Positions 38,221-46,826 of a stretch of 64,000 bases of DNA are shown one piece after another; the first letter of the stretch is position 1, and every line of letters begins with the position of its first letter. Source of the stretch: an uncultured Fulvivirga sp. (lineage in GTDB: Bacteria; Bacteroidota; Bacteroidia; Cytophagales; Cyclobacteriaceae); the NCBI GenBank assembly GCA_947500555.1, contig CANMSE010000002.1:124001-188000 (forward strand), in the 5' to 3' direction. A program made the translations under genes and the position numbers. The notes under the pieces were generated by a model, which saw only the letters and a program-made list of their open reading frames with translations, did not search any database and was not told the DNA's origin.

Positions 38221-38867
38221 CGTAACTGAACAAAGAATGAATCTTCTTTCATCATTTTTTCGACCCAAAGGTTATATTGATAACCAGAAGGGTGAAGGTT
38301 ATCTGATGCAACCAACTTTTGATCCGAAGATCTGGAGATATCGGTAATGTCGAAATATTGGATCCCATACTTCTCGGTCAAATGCTTGTTTACTCCATTG
38401 TATTCATCCAACTGCCTGGATATTTGATTCCTCTTTGTTTTACCAAAGGGTGTATATCCATAATCCGGAATTGACATAACAAAAACTTTCGATTTATCAC
38501 CTCCTGCTTTTTCTATTGCTATAGATAATAGCTCTTCAAACTCTGGTCGATAACTTTCAACAGACCTGCCTTGATATTGATTATTTACACCAATTAATAA
38601 ACCCACTAAGTCGTAACTGTCATTTAGATTTGTATTCTGAATGGCGGCTTTAAGTTGATCCGTACGCCATCCTGTTTTAGCAACAATGACAGGTTCTGCT
38701 ATTTCATAGCCATTTTCCTTCAATTTAGCCACCAATTGCATCGGCCATCGGTCTTTTACAGCGACACTTTCACCAATAGTATATGAGTCGCCAAGAGCTA
38801 AAAAGGTTCTTTCTTGACTAAAAGCATTAACTGAAATTATCAATAGGGCTAAGAGAACTCGATTCAT
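38217..38867 (-). CDS. Secreted SGNH/GDSL-type esterase
   Basis: A 216-residue protein with a signal peptide (about 1-18). The GDSL block is LALGDSYTIGE with catalytic Ser27; block III is LIGVNNQ, and the Asp/His pair is in SDNLHPSGYQ near residue 190. It is therefore a likely periplasmic ester hydrolase. Its ATG overlaps the stop of the membrane protein gene upstream by 4 nt, placing it in the first ECF sigma operon. Confidence 0.9.
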   Translation of the reverse strand: MNRVLLALLIISVNAFSQERTFLALGDSYTIGESVAVKDRWPMQLVAKLKENGYEIAEPVIVAKTGWRTDQLKAAIQNTNLNDSYDLVGLLIGVNNQYQGRSVESYRPEFEELLSIAIEKAGGDKSKVFVMSIPDYGYTPFGKTKRNQISRQLDEYNGVNKHLTEKYGIQYFDITDISRSSDQKLVASDNLHPSGYQYNLWVEKMMKEDSFFVQLR

Positions 38868-39238
38868 CTATTTAAGGAAGTACTAAATATTCTTTTTTCA
38901 ATTTTCTGAAATACGAAAATCATAAATGCGAAGATAACGGTGTACCATTTCATCGGTCCCAACTCCAGAACTTTTCCAATATTATCAGTAATCACTAACA
39001 CAAGAGTTCCGGAAAAAGCAATAGTTATAACCCCCAGAATCAACCAGAGAAGGTCTTTTCGGCTTTGCCTTCGCTGTGTTTTTATTTTTTTGGCTACTGT
39101 CTTTGAAAAATCAGATGGTAATAAAAAGTCATGATTGCTCTTAGATAATCCTGAGAACAGTTTCTTAAAAAGAATCTCATCATCCTTTTTTGTTATTAAG
39201 CCACTATCTACTAATTCTTTATATTCTTTTTCGTTCAT
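38864..39238 (-). CDS. Putative anti-sigma factor (small membrane protein)
   Basis: A 124-residue protein with a soluble N-terminal part (about 1-65) and two membrane helices (about 66-88 and 94-112). It is encoded directly after an ECF sigma factor with a 4-nt overlap (39235-39238). No zinc-binding anti-sigma motif is visible, so the role is inferred from position and topology. Confidence 0.65.
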   Translation of the reverse strand: MNEKEYKELVDSGLITKKDDEILFKKLFSGLSKSNHDFLLPSDFSKTVAKKIKTQRRQSRKDLLWLILGVITIAFSGTLVLVITDNIGKVLELGPMKWYTVIFAFMIFVFQKIEKRIFSTSLNR

Positions 39239-39795
39239 AATTCTTCAGTCTCTAAAAATAATTCTAATCTTTCTTTTAACAACTTCCGTGCACGGAATAA
39301 ATAATTCTTAACCGTTCCTTCAGGCAAACCGGTTATCTCTTTAATCTCAGGATAGCTTTTTTCTTCTAAATGATATAAGGTAAGTATAGACCGGTATTGA
39401 ACCGGCAATAGCATAACTAATTCATTTATAAATACTGAAGAATCTTTACTCGCAAGATTGGTATGTGGCGACTGGTATTCAATCAATCTATCCTTTATAA
39501 GATCATCAACATTTTCATTATCTACTAAAGTGAGCTCTTTCTTCTTTATAAAATTTATACTCATTCTATAAGCTATTGTAGCAATCCAAGTGGATAGCTT
39601 AGATTGAAATTTAAATTCTTCCAATTTATCATATACTCTCAAAAACACATCTTGACAAACCTCCTGATGATCTTGTTCGCGATCAACAACTCGCCCAACC
39701 ATATGTGATACTAATTGCTTGTATTTGTCAATCAATAGCTCAAATGCTCCTCTATTTCCATTAAGTACATGACGAACTAAGTCCTGATCATCCAT
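39235..39795 (-). CDS. ECF-type RNA polymerase sigma factor (first locus)
   Basis: A 186-residue sigma-70 family factor. Region 2 (about 25-90) includes DHQEVCQDVFLRVYDKLEEF and STWIATIAYRMSINFIKK. Region 4 (about 125-180) includes YPEIKEITGLPEGTVKNYLFRARKLL. It starts a three-gene operon (sigma, membrane protein, esterase) joined by two 4-nt overlaps. Upstream is a bipartite motif also found ahead of the divergent permease operon, suggesting autoregulation. Confidence 0.94.
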   Translation of the reverse strand: MDDQDLVRHVLNGNRGAFELLIDKYKQLVSHMVGRVVDREQDHQEVCQDVFLRVYDKLEEFKFQSKLSTWIATIAYRMSINFIKKKELTLVDNENVDDLIKDRLIEYQSPHTNLASKDSSVFINELVMLLPVQYRSILTLYHLEEKSYPEIKEITGLPEGTVKNYLFRARKLLKERLELFLETEEL

Positions 39796-39804
39796 AGTTA
39801 ACTG

Positions 39805-39835
39805 ATGTGACAGTCATACCTTCTCCAAGGTTGCA
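39805..39835 (-). promoter_or_regulatory. ECF-type promoter candidate reading toward the sigma gene
   Basis: On the minus strand TGCAACCTT (complement of 39827-39835) is followed after 9 nt by ATGACTGTCACAT (complement of 39805-39817). The AAC-containing first block fits ECF -35 elements. The predicted start site lies very close to the sigma ATG (39795), so the transcript may be nearly leaderless. It mirrors the site at 39868-39899. Confidence 0.55.
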
Positions 39836-39867
39836 ATTAGCTCAATAAAAAATATTTTCTCATTATC

Positions 39868-39899
39868 TGCAACCTTTATCTGCTAATGACCTGTCACAT
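39868..39899 (+). promoter_or_regulatory. ECF-type promoter candidate reading toward the DUF6249/permease operon
   Basis: TGCAACCTT (39868-39876), then 9 nt, then ATGACCTGTCACAT (39886-39899). It is identical to the leftward copy except for one inserted C. It lies 35 nt before the ATG at 39935. Confidence 0.55.
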
Positions 39900-39934
39900 G
39901 AGCAAACGGTTTAGAAAACTTAAAATACGCAACT

Positions 39935-40285
39935 ATGAATATTTATGAAATTTTAATGCCCATCACAGTAATTGGAACCTTTAGCTTCGGAGTATATCTC
40001 TTTACTAAAACACTTACGGATTACTATTTGAGAAAGAAGATGGTAGAAAAAGGGTATGTCAATGAAGAAAACAAACATCTATTAGCCAAAGAGAATGCTG
40101 ATAATAAATACAGTTCCTTGAAATGGGGTTTATTGGTACTCTCCGCTGGGATTGGATTAGTTATCATCGAGTATATACCAAATAAACAAGAATCTGTTTT
40201 GCCATTTGGTGTTTTTGCTATCTGTCTATCAATAGGTTTTCTTATCTACTTCATGGTAGCGAAAGCCTTAACCAAAAAAGACTAA
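39935..40285 (+). CDS. DUF6249-like small membrane protein
   Basis: A 116-residue protein with three predicted helices (about 5-27, 60-80, 88-110). A short basic linker after helix 1 contains YYLRKKMVEKGYVNEENK, a pattern seen in DUF6249 proteins found beside ECF sigma factors in Bacteroidota. It is 4 nt before the permease gene and expressed with it. Function unknown. Confidence 0.7.
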   Translation: MNIYEILMPITVIGTFSFGVYLFTKTLTDYYLRKKMVEKGYVNEENKHLLAKENADNKYSSLKWGLLVLSAGIGLVIIEYIPNKQESVLPFGVFAICLSIGFLIYFMVAKALTKKD

Positions 40286-40289
40286 AGTC

Positions 40290-42692
40290 ATGATCAGAAA
40301 CTATCTTAAGACCGCATTTAGAAATATTCTTAGAAACAGAACTTTTAGTCTGATCAATATTTTTGGCCTATCACTAAGTTTGGCAGTTTGCCTTGTTATC
40401 ATAATGATGGTAGCCGACCAATTAAGTATGGATCGACATATAAATAAAGCAGATCGTATTTATAGGATAAATATGGAACGACTGCATGAGGATGGCCCAG
40501 TAAATATCATGGCTACCTCACCCATTCCCCTGGGAAAGGAAATAATGACAAACTATCCTGGCATCAAAAATCAGGTAGCAATAAGAAGAGGTTTCGGGAA
40601 TGGATGGATAGGTATTGAAGATGATCAAAGTATTCCTTTGGGTGGTTTCTTTGTCGATAATACGTTCATCGATATGTTTGAATACCAACTAGAGTCAGGA
40701 AACAGCGCCACAGCTTTAGCTGCACCAAATACTGTAGTATTAACCAAAAAAGCGGCTATAAAGCTTTTTGGAAGTAATGACCCCATTGGCGAAGTCATTG
40801 ATATGGGTGACATAGGCGATTACAAAGTCACTGGTGTTTTTAAAGAAACTGACAACAAATCTCATATTTTGTTTGAAGCCGTGGCCTCAATGGCCACAGT
40901 AGAATTACTTGAAAAAGATTCTATATTATACTCTGCTAATAACAGCTGGGAAAACAATACTGCCGGTTGGGTTTATATAGAATTAGAAGAAGGCAAAAAA
41001 GAATCCGAAGTAATTGATCACCTTATAGAAATAGATGAAAAATATTATGGTGACAAAGATTTAGTGGATTATAGATTTCACCTACAAAATATTCTCAACA
41101 TTAATCCAGGGCCACTTTTAGGCAATCAAATAGGCCCGGGACTTCCAATGCTATTTGTATATTTCCTGGGTGGGCTAGCTCTTATTGTTATGGTATCAGC
41201 TTGCTTCAACTACACCAACTTATCCATTGCCAAATCCCTAAATCGTGCAAAAGAAGTTGGTATTAGAAAAGTTTCCGGTGCGCTTAGAAAGCAAGTGTTC
41301 TCACAATTTATCATTGAGGCCATTCTTATCTCTATGTTTAGTTTAGTCATAGCCTACTTACTAGTATTAGTCATTGAGCCTGCCTTCCAGAGTTTAATGC
41401 TCGTTAATCTCTTGCAATGGGAGTTATCTTTCAGTTGGCAGGTCATTTTATCATCCATTTTATTTACTATGTTGATTGGTCTCCTCGCAGGAGCTTTCCC
41501 GGCTTCAGTACTGTCATCTTTTCAGCCAATTAAAGTACTAAAAGATCTCAGTAGTATGAGGTTATTTTCAAAGATGGGACTTCGAAAAATTTTACTTACT
41601 TCTCAGTTAGTACTTTCCTTATTTTTCATACTTACCGTTCTGATTTTACAAAACCAGCTAAGTCTTATGGTGACGGCTGACAAAGGTTTTGAATCAGACA
41701 ACATGATCAATATTGCACTAATAAAAACTGATGGAGAGACACTAAAAACTGAATTATTGAAACAGAGTAGCGTTGAAAGTGTCACTCTTACTTCGCACAT
41801 CCCGGCTGGAGGTATCTCCAGAGGAGAGTACTTCAAACGTAATCTTGAAGACGATAGAACTAATATGAATTACTTCGCAGTAGATGAAGACTATTTAAGT
41901 CAAATGCAGATTGATCTTCTGGCAGGTAAAAACCTTACCATCAGTGAAAACAATAAGAATGAAATTGAAATTCTGATAAATGAAAAGGCTGTTGAAGTTT
42001 TTCAGTTCGAATCAATTCATGATGCATTAGGTAAAGTGTTATACAATGAAGATTCAGCTCAGTTGATCGTAGCTGGGGTGATTGAGAATTATCACCATCA
42101 GATGATGGTAACTGAAATTGAAGCACTAGCTCTTAGATATATTCCCGATATGTTTGATTATGCTCATGTTAAATTAAATGAAGAAAATTTAGAATCTGGT
42201 TTGGCGCAAGTAGAGCAGGCATGGGCCACTGTAAATCCAATAAAACAAATTCAGTATAAGTATTTGACGGAAGAGATCAATGAGTTTTATGATTTCACTT
42301 TCGGTGACCTAACAAAAGTCATTTCTGTATTTTCTATTCTAGCGCTTTCCGTAGCTAGCTTAGGCCTACTCGGTATGGCTATTTATACTACTCAAACCAG
42401 AATGAAGGAAGTGTCTATAAGAAAAGTTTTGGGGGCTTCTAGCAAAAATATAATCTTCATCCTGTCTAATGGGTTTTTCCGGTTAATGGCCATAGCGATA
42501 TTAATAGCAGTACCACTATCATATTATATAAATGGCTTATGGCTTCAGTCAATAGCTTATAGAATCGATATCTCAGTAAGCATATTGCTAGCAGGTACAT
42601 GTCTGATGATTCTTTTAGGTGTAATTACCATTGGATCACAAACCATTAGAGCTGGGTATACCAATCCAGCAGAAAATCTTAGAAACGAATAA
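40290..42692 (+). CDS. FtsX/MacB-type ABC transporter permease (ECF-linked)
   Basis: An 800-residue permease of the duplicated MacB type: helix 1 (about 20-42), a first periplasmic domain, an FtsX block with AKEVGIRKVSGALRKQVF at about 320-340, helices to about 420, a second periplasmic domain and a second FtsX block (MKEVSIRKVLGASSKN, near 710-725). No ATPase gene is adjacent. It must use one encoded elsewhere, or act as a mechanotransmitter with a distant partner. It is cotranscribed with the DUF6249 gene. Confidence 0.92.
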   Translation: MIRNYLKTAFRNILRNRTFSLINIFGLSLSLAVCLVIIMMVADQLSMDRHINKADRIYRINMERLHEDGPVNIMATSPIPLGKEIMTNYPGIKNQVAIRRGFGNGWIGIEDDQSIPLGGFFVDNTFIDMFEYQLESGNSATALAAPNTVVLTKKAAIKLFGSNDPIGEVIDMGDIGDYKVTGVFKETDNKSHILFEAVASMATVELLEKDSILYSANNSWENNTAGWVYIELEEGKKESEVIDHLIEIDEKYYGDKDLVDYRFHLQNILNINPGPLLGNQIGPGLPMLFVYFLGGLALIVMVSACFNYTNLSIAKSLNRAKEVGIRKVSGALRKQVFSQFIIEAILISMFSLVIAYLLVLVIEPAFQSLMLVNLLQWELSFSWQVILSSILFTMLIGLLAGAFPASVLSSFQPIKVLKDLSSMRLFSKMGLRKILLTSQLVLSLFFILTVLILQNQLSLMVTADKGFESDNMINIALIKTDGETLKTELLKQSSVESVTLTSHIPAGGISRGEYFKRNLEDDRTNMNYFAVDEDYLSQMQIDLLAGKNLTISENNKNEIEILINEKAVEVFQFESIHDALGKVLYNEDSAQLIVAGVIENYHHQMMVTEIEALALRYIPDMFDYAHVKLNEENLESGLAQVEQAWATVNPIKQIQYKYLTEEINEFYDFTFGDLTKVISVFSILALSVASLGLLGMAIYTTQTRMKEVSIRKVLGASSKNIIFILSNGFFRLMAIAILIAVPLSYYINGLWLQSIAYRIDISVSILLAGTCLMILLGVITIGSQTIRAGYTNPAENLRNE

Positions 42693-42703
42693 AAAACTGA
42701 CCT

Positions 42704-42731
42704 CAGCTTACCGAAGAAATTTGGTAAGCTG
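42704..42731. terminator. Putative bidirectional terminator hairpin
   Basis: A 9-bp inverted repeat (CAGCTTACC at 42704-42712, GGTAAGCTG at 42723-42731) lies between the convergent stops at 42692 and 42736. The T tract is weak on the plus strand. On the minus strand six Ts begin about 8 nt after the stem. Moderate support only. Confidence 0.5.
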
Positions 42732-42735
42732 TTCG

Positions 42736-43206
42736 TTATTCAAAGTAAGAATAATCTCTGGATTCTTCGGCTTTAGCAAATTCAGCCACTTTTGTTAAGG
42801 ATAGATTCTTTTTACCTCCATCTTTTAAAGACTTCCAAGTACCAACCAACTCACTTGCAAAATCTAACTCTTGAGAAATAACGGAAGCCTCTATTGAAGC
42901 GATATAATTATTATTTTCATCATATACAAGCACACCCATTCCAGCTTTATCTGCAGCTAACCTACCTTTAAAGAGTAATATATCACCTGTACTTACAGTC
43001 ATATAAGAACCTGTTACAGCATAACCGTTCACCTGCATATTGAATTCAATCTTTTCAGATGACCCCAGAGTTCCAGAATAATATAATCGACTATTGATAC
43101 CGGAGGCCTCATCAAGCTGAGCCTGACTTTTGGTCAATCCAAGAGTGAGAAGAAAGAAAAGTATGAAACAACTATGTCTAAATATCGAAACCTTTATGGT
43201 ATTCAT
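42736..43206 (-). CDS. Secreted protein of unknown function
   Basis: 156 residues from the ATG at 43206 (a GTG one codon upstream is possible). A signal peptide ends around TKSQAQ (about residue 29). The mature part is a small beta-rich domain with LYYSGTLGSSEKIEFNMQVNGYAVTGSYM, reminiscent of a calycin-like strand pattern, but I recognise no family. It is divergent from the second ECF sigma gene. Confidence 0.65.
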   Translation of the reverse strand: MNTIKVSIFRHSCFILFFLLTLGLTKSQAQLDEASGINSRLYYSGTLGSSEKIEFNMQVNGYAVTGSYMTVSTGDILLFKGRLAADKAGMGVLVYDENNNYIASIEASVISQELDFASELVGTWKSLKDGGKKNLSLTKVAEFAKAEESRDYSYFE

Positions 43207-43337
43207 CACGCAAAGCTACTTTTAATTTGAGTTTATTGCAATCGGTAAGTTCTGATTTCGAAGTGACCAATGTATTAAAAAAATAAACCACATTTTGTAA
43301 TAAAATGTTTAAATCGTCTACAATTCACGTAAAGTAA

Positions 43338-43349
43338 GGGAGGTTTTTG
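43338..43349 (+). promoter_or_regulatory. Strong Shine-Dalgarno and TTG start of the second ECF sigma gene
   Basis: GGGAGG at 43338-43343 lies 3 nt before a TTG start codon (43347-43349). A good Shine-Dalgarno is unusual among the other genes here, whose leaders are mostly A-rich, and it supports the non-ATG start. Confidence 0.6.
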
Positions 43350-43823
43350 GAAGCAAATCAAAAGGAATTCTTATCTCTGATTGATGAATATCAAAAGATC
43401 ATTCACAAGGTCTGTTCTATGTATACCGATAATAGAATTGATCATGAAGATCTTTTTCAAGAAATTTTAACACAATTATGGATTGGTTATGGTCGCTTTA
43501 ATGGTCAATCAAAACTGTCAACATGGATATACAGAGTTTCTTTATATACTAGTATTTCTTATATCAAAAAAGTCATTAAGGATAGGGAAGGATTAAAAGA
43601 ATTGGTTATTGAGGAGCCTAGTTCAATAAAAACCGAAGAGTCTGATGAGGAGCTAATGAAATTAGCTATCAAAAAATTAGAACGTGCGGATAAAGCTTTT
43701 ATTCTGTTATACCTTGAAGACAAGAGTTACAAAGAAATGAGTGAAATATTAGGTATCAGTGAAAGTAATGTAGGTGTAAAGCTTAATAGAATTAAGAAAA
43801 AGCTAAAAATATTAATGGGTTAA
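43347..43823 (+). CDS. ECF-type RNA polymerase sigma factor (second locus)
   Basis: A 158-residue sigma-70 family protein. Region 2 contains IDHEDLFQEILTQLWIGYGRF and STWIYRVSLYTSISYIKK; region 4 contains YKEMSEILGISESNVGVKLNRIKKKL. It starts with TTG behind a strong Shine-Dalgarno. The next gene, 4 nt downstream, encodes a membrane protein that may be its regulator. It lacks the bipartite motif found at the first sigma locus. Confidence 0.92.
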   Translation: MEANQKEFLSLIDEYQKIIHKVCSMYTDNRIDHEDLFQEILTQLWIGYGRFNGQSKLSTWIYRVSLYTSISYIKKVIKDREGLKELVIEEPSSIKTEESDEELMKLAIKKLERADKAFILLYLEDKSYKEMSEILGISESNVGVKLNRIKKKLKILMG

Positions 43824-43827
43824 CATC

Positions 43828-44385
43828 ATGGAATTAGAAGAATTAAAACAGCGTAATTGGTTAAAAGAGATTAAATATAGCCGTGCTGAATTGGAGAGCA
43901 TTTTTGAAGTCCGAACCAAGAGCAGTGTGAAAGACATTAATAGAAAAATGTTGCTGGATGCATTATTTATGCTATTAACTACCTCCATACTCATATTAGT
44001 AACTTTCTTACTTGGATTAAAAAGTAGGTACTTAATAAGTGGTCAAATAATAGGTTTCGCTTTGTTATTACTAATGCACTACAAAATCAAATACATCATG
44101 CTTAATAGGGTCTCTTTCCATAAGGATCATATTAGGAAGGGTATTATTAAGGTTTATTCCAGACTTAGAAATTACGTTGTTGCCTATTACATTATAGTTC
44201 CATTGTTTGTGCTCACACTTCTAACAAAGACAAGGTCTGACCTCGGATATGACTTTGATATTAACGGCTTACTTCTCTCTTTGATTGCACTTTTTTCCTC
44301 TTTGATAGTAACCCATTTATTGGTCAAAATACTTTATCGCAAGGACTTAGAGAGATTAATGGCAATAGTTAAGAACCTTGGTTAG
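43828..44385 (+). CDS. Four-helix membrane protein, possible anti-sigma factor
   Basis: A 185-residue protein with a charged N-terminal cytoplasmic part (about 1-48) and four predicted helices (about 50-66, 72-88, 112-130, 145-165). It directly follows the second ECF sigma gene by 4 nt. No family is recognised. The anti-sigma role is suggested by the operon alone. Confidence 0.6.
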   Translation: MELEELKQRNWLKEIKYSRAELESIFEVRTKSSVKDINRKMLLDALFMLLTTSILILVTFLLGLKSRYLISGQIIGFALLLLMHYKIKYIMLNRVSFHKDHIRKGIIKVYSRLRNYVVAYYIIVPLFVLTLLTKTRSDLGYDFDINGLLLSLIALFSSLIVTHLLVKILYRKDLERLMAIVKNLG

Positions 44386-44413
44386 ATAACGTAGTTGATT
44401 TTCCAGAGACTGA

Positions 44414-46636
44414 TTATTCTATCTCTTTTGCTTTAGAACAGTTCACAAAAAGAACGTTTCCAATGTCGTCATAGCCCTCAAACAACTTATGTTCCAGCTG
44501 CTTTATAGCTTCTTCTCTAAAACCTAGAATAGTTAAATCAGCATCTACAGATTTTTCATTAACAATATCTTTGATATTTACATCTTCCTCATGCTGCAAA
44601 AATTTGATATTATTAGGAGAGATTGGAAGTCTTCCTTCTCTAATAATACTTACAAGATTTTCCTCTTTGGAAGAAATTTCTGCTTTTGATACAACGGCAA
44701 ATATTTTAATTTCAGTATCTCGCCAATCTCTGTGTCCCATGATTATATAGCCTAACAAAATCATCAGACTACTATTTTTCAAATCATTGGGTGTAAGCCA
44801 GATATGAATTTCATGCATAAACCCAAACTCCTTATCCGAAGACCCTAGAAGGCAGATGTCAAATTCTGCTGCTTTCACCATTGTAAAATTATCCAGAATA
44901 TGATTTAAGTTCTCTGGTTCATTCTTGGCGTATTCAAACAAAATCATGTTGATTTCTTTACCAGAAACACTTGGCAGTTGCATAGATTGTGCAACGGCAC
45001 TGGTAAAAGAAGGTGATATCAGCGTATCAACATATACATTACTTTTACTAATCCCGGTTGCCTTAAGAAGCCGTTGTAACTCCATACGTGCTTTCTCATT
45101 AGTATCCTTAGATAGATAACCATTGATATAGTGGATGTAAGTACCAAACCCATAGCGATGTGAAAGCCATTTCATCAGTTGAAAGGCTGATGGTCTATTA
45201 AAAAAATCTTCAGAAATGCATATGATCGAGGGGCGCCAGTTTTCCTCTCCCTTCTCTACTTTCTGAAGGAAAACCTGTAGCTGTCGGCTAATTTGAAATA
45301 TCACTCCTTGAAAAATTTTCGCCAAACCCTCTTTACTCTTACTCGTCTGAGTAATAAAAATATAGATTAAGGTCATGACAATAGTAGAAATAATGGCATA
45401 CTGCGTATTCATCTTGAACATGAGATACACGCATAACAGAGCACCTAGCAATGAGATGTACCATTTAGACTTGAATGAGGGTCTGTAAGAAGGGTCAGCT
45501 GCAAAATGCTGCAAAAATGAGATAATACATAACGAGCCATACGTGATCATGAAAAACATAGAAATCACTTCTGCTACAGCGTTAACGTCACCAACACTCA
45601 CAAAAATCAAAGCTATAACCCCTGTTAAAATTGTTGCATTTACAGGATCGTTTGTGCCCTCTTTACCTTTTGATAAGTATCTGTTAATTTTTGCTAAAGG
45701 AAATACCCTATCTCCTGCCAAAGCCTGTAACGTTCTAGGAGCCACCAAAATACTACCAAGCGCGGATGAGATGGTAGCACATGCCAGGCCAATGGGAATT
45801 ATTGGTGCCCATATAGCGATATCCATCATTATCAATTGATTTGATACCAGGCTCTCTGGAGCTGCCGTTGTCGTCATTTTATAAGCAATGAAGACATAAA
45901 TGATCATCCCGGCAACTGTAGCTAATAGTGTTCCAAAGGGAATTGATTTTTTAGGATCCTTTAAATCTCCTGATAGGCCAACACCAGCCGTCATTCCTGT
46001 AAAAGCCGGAAAAACGATAGCAAAGACCAAAAAGAAATCATCAGGATTATCTACTGTATTGCTCCAATCAAAAGCTGTCACTGTTTGTTGATAATCTGTA
46101 CTTCCCAGAAAAAACATTATGAGTGATAAGAATAAAATAGCTACAACCACGTATAAGGCCTTCATACCTAGGTTAGCACCTTTTTTAATAATTAAAATGC
46201 TCAATAATATCACCGAAGGAATACTTATTAACCGTTTATCTGGTAGTACTATACCAAAGTTTGATGATAAGTATTCAAACAAAGGACCAAAGGCTTCTGC
46301 GAATGCAATAATGTAGAAGGCCACACTGACAGCCTGTGAAAGATATAAAGCTATTCCAATTGCTGCACCAACATTTATACCAAAGGATCTCGAAATAATA
46401 TAATACTCTCCACCCCCTTCAACTCTTTGATTTGTGGCTATTTCAGCAATGGCCATTGCCGTTGGAATAGTCACCAAATGAGCAAATAGGATAATGCCCA
46501 AAGTACCTATAAACCCTACGCTACCAACAGCATAACCAAACCTTAAGAACATAATCGCCCCAAGAATGGTGGAAATGGCAGTGAAAAATACCGGCCCCGT
46601 TCCAAAATTTGCTTTTACTTGCTTCATCAAACCCAT
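44414..46636 (-). CDS. SLC12-like (Na-K-Cl cotransporter family) membrane transporter
   Basis: A 740-residue protein of the APC superfamily. About 12 helices occupy residues 15-430, beginning GTGPVFFTAISTILGAIMFLRFGYAVG, with EGGGEYYIISRSFG typical of cation-chloride cotransporter-like proteins. A soluble C-terminal domain (about 440-740) follows. The ion specificity cannot be assigned. It stands alone on this strand, divergent from a 40-residue membrane peptide ORF. Confidence 0.9.
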   Translation of the reverse strand: MGLMKQVKANFGTGPVFFTAISTILGAIMFLRFGYAVGSVGFIGTLGIILFAHLVTIPTAMAIAEIATNQRVEGGGEYYIISRSFGINVGAAIGIALYLSQAVSVAFYIIAFAEAFGPLFEYLSSNFGIVLPDKRLISIPSVILLSILIIKKGANLGMKALYVVVAILFLSLIMFFLGSTDYQQTVTAFDWSNTVDNPDDFFLVFAIVFPAFTGMTAGVGLSGDLKDPKKSIPFGTLLATVAGMIIYVFIAYKMTTTAAPESLVSNQLIMMDIAIWAPIIPIGLACATISSALGSILVAPRTLQALAGDRVFPLAKINRYLSKGKEGTNDPVNATILTGVIALIFVSVGDVNAVAEVISMFFMITYGSLCIISFLQHFAADPSYRPSFKSKWYISLLGALLCVYLMFKMNTQYAIISTIVMTLIYIFITQTSKSKEGLAKIFQGVIFQISRQLQVFLQKVEKGEENWRPSIICISEDFFNRPSAFQLMKWLSHRYGFGTYIHYINGYLSKDTNEKARMELQRLLKATGISKSNVYVDTLISPSFTSAVAQSMQLPSVSGKEINMILFEYAKNEPENLNHILDNFTMVKAAEFDICLLGSSDKEFGFMHEIHIWLTPNDLKNSSLMILLGYIIMGHRDWRDTEIKIFAVVSKAEISSKEENLVSIIREGRLPISPNNIKFLQHEEDVNIKDIVNEKSVDADLTILGFREEAIKQLEHKLFEGYDDIGNVLFVNCSKAKEIE

Positions 46637-46703
46637 ACGTCAAGATATGATTTTGGAATCATAATTCCGAAAGAATAAAGTGATGTTCAATTAACTTTAT
46701 AGA

Positions 46704-46826
46704 ATGAAGTGGCTGAGAGAAATTTATGAAACTTACAAGGAGTATGTACGCGTTGATTTGGTCATGTATGGATTGATGATTCTAATGATAATACTTTATA
46801 TCATATATATGAGCCTATCTAGTTAA
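46704..46826 (+). CDS. Small single-helix membrane protein (40 residues)
   Basis: An ATG at 46704 opens a 40-codon frame with a charged amphipathic N-terminus (MKWLREIYETYKEYVRVD) followed by one hydrophobic helix (LVMYGLMILMIILYIIYM) and a short SLSS tail. The last 12 nt overlap the end of the convergent bestrophin gene. A well-formed soluble-helix/TM pattern in so short a frame suggests a real gene, but there is no homology evidence here and no good promoter. Confidence 0.5.
   Translation: MKWLREIYETYKEYVRVDLVMYGLMILMIILYIIYMSLSS

Noticed and set aside
39795..39935. TGTCACA motif read as an ECF41-type promoter alone
   Set aside because: No CGTC-type second block at the expected spacing. 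The paired TGCAACCTT block fits the data better.
46647..46662. Palindrome ATGATTttggAATCAT before the SLC12-like gene
   Set aside because: Short AT-rich palindromes are expected by chance here, and no regulator or second copy was seen.
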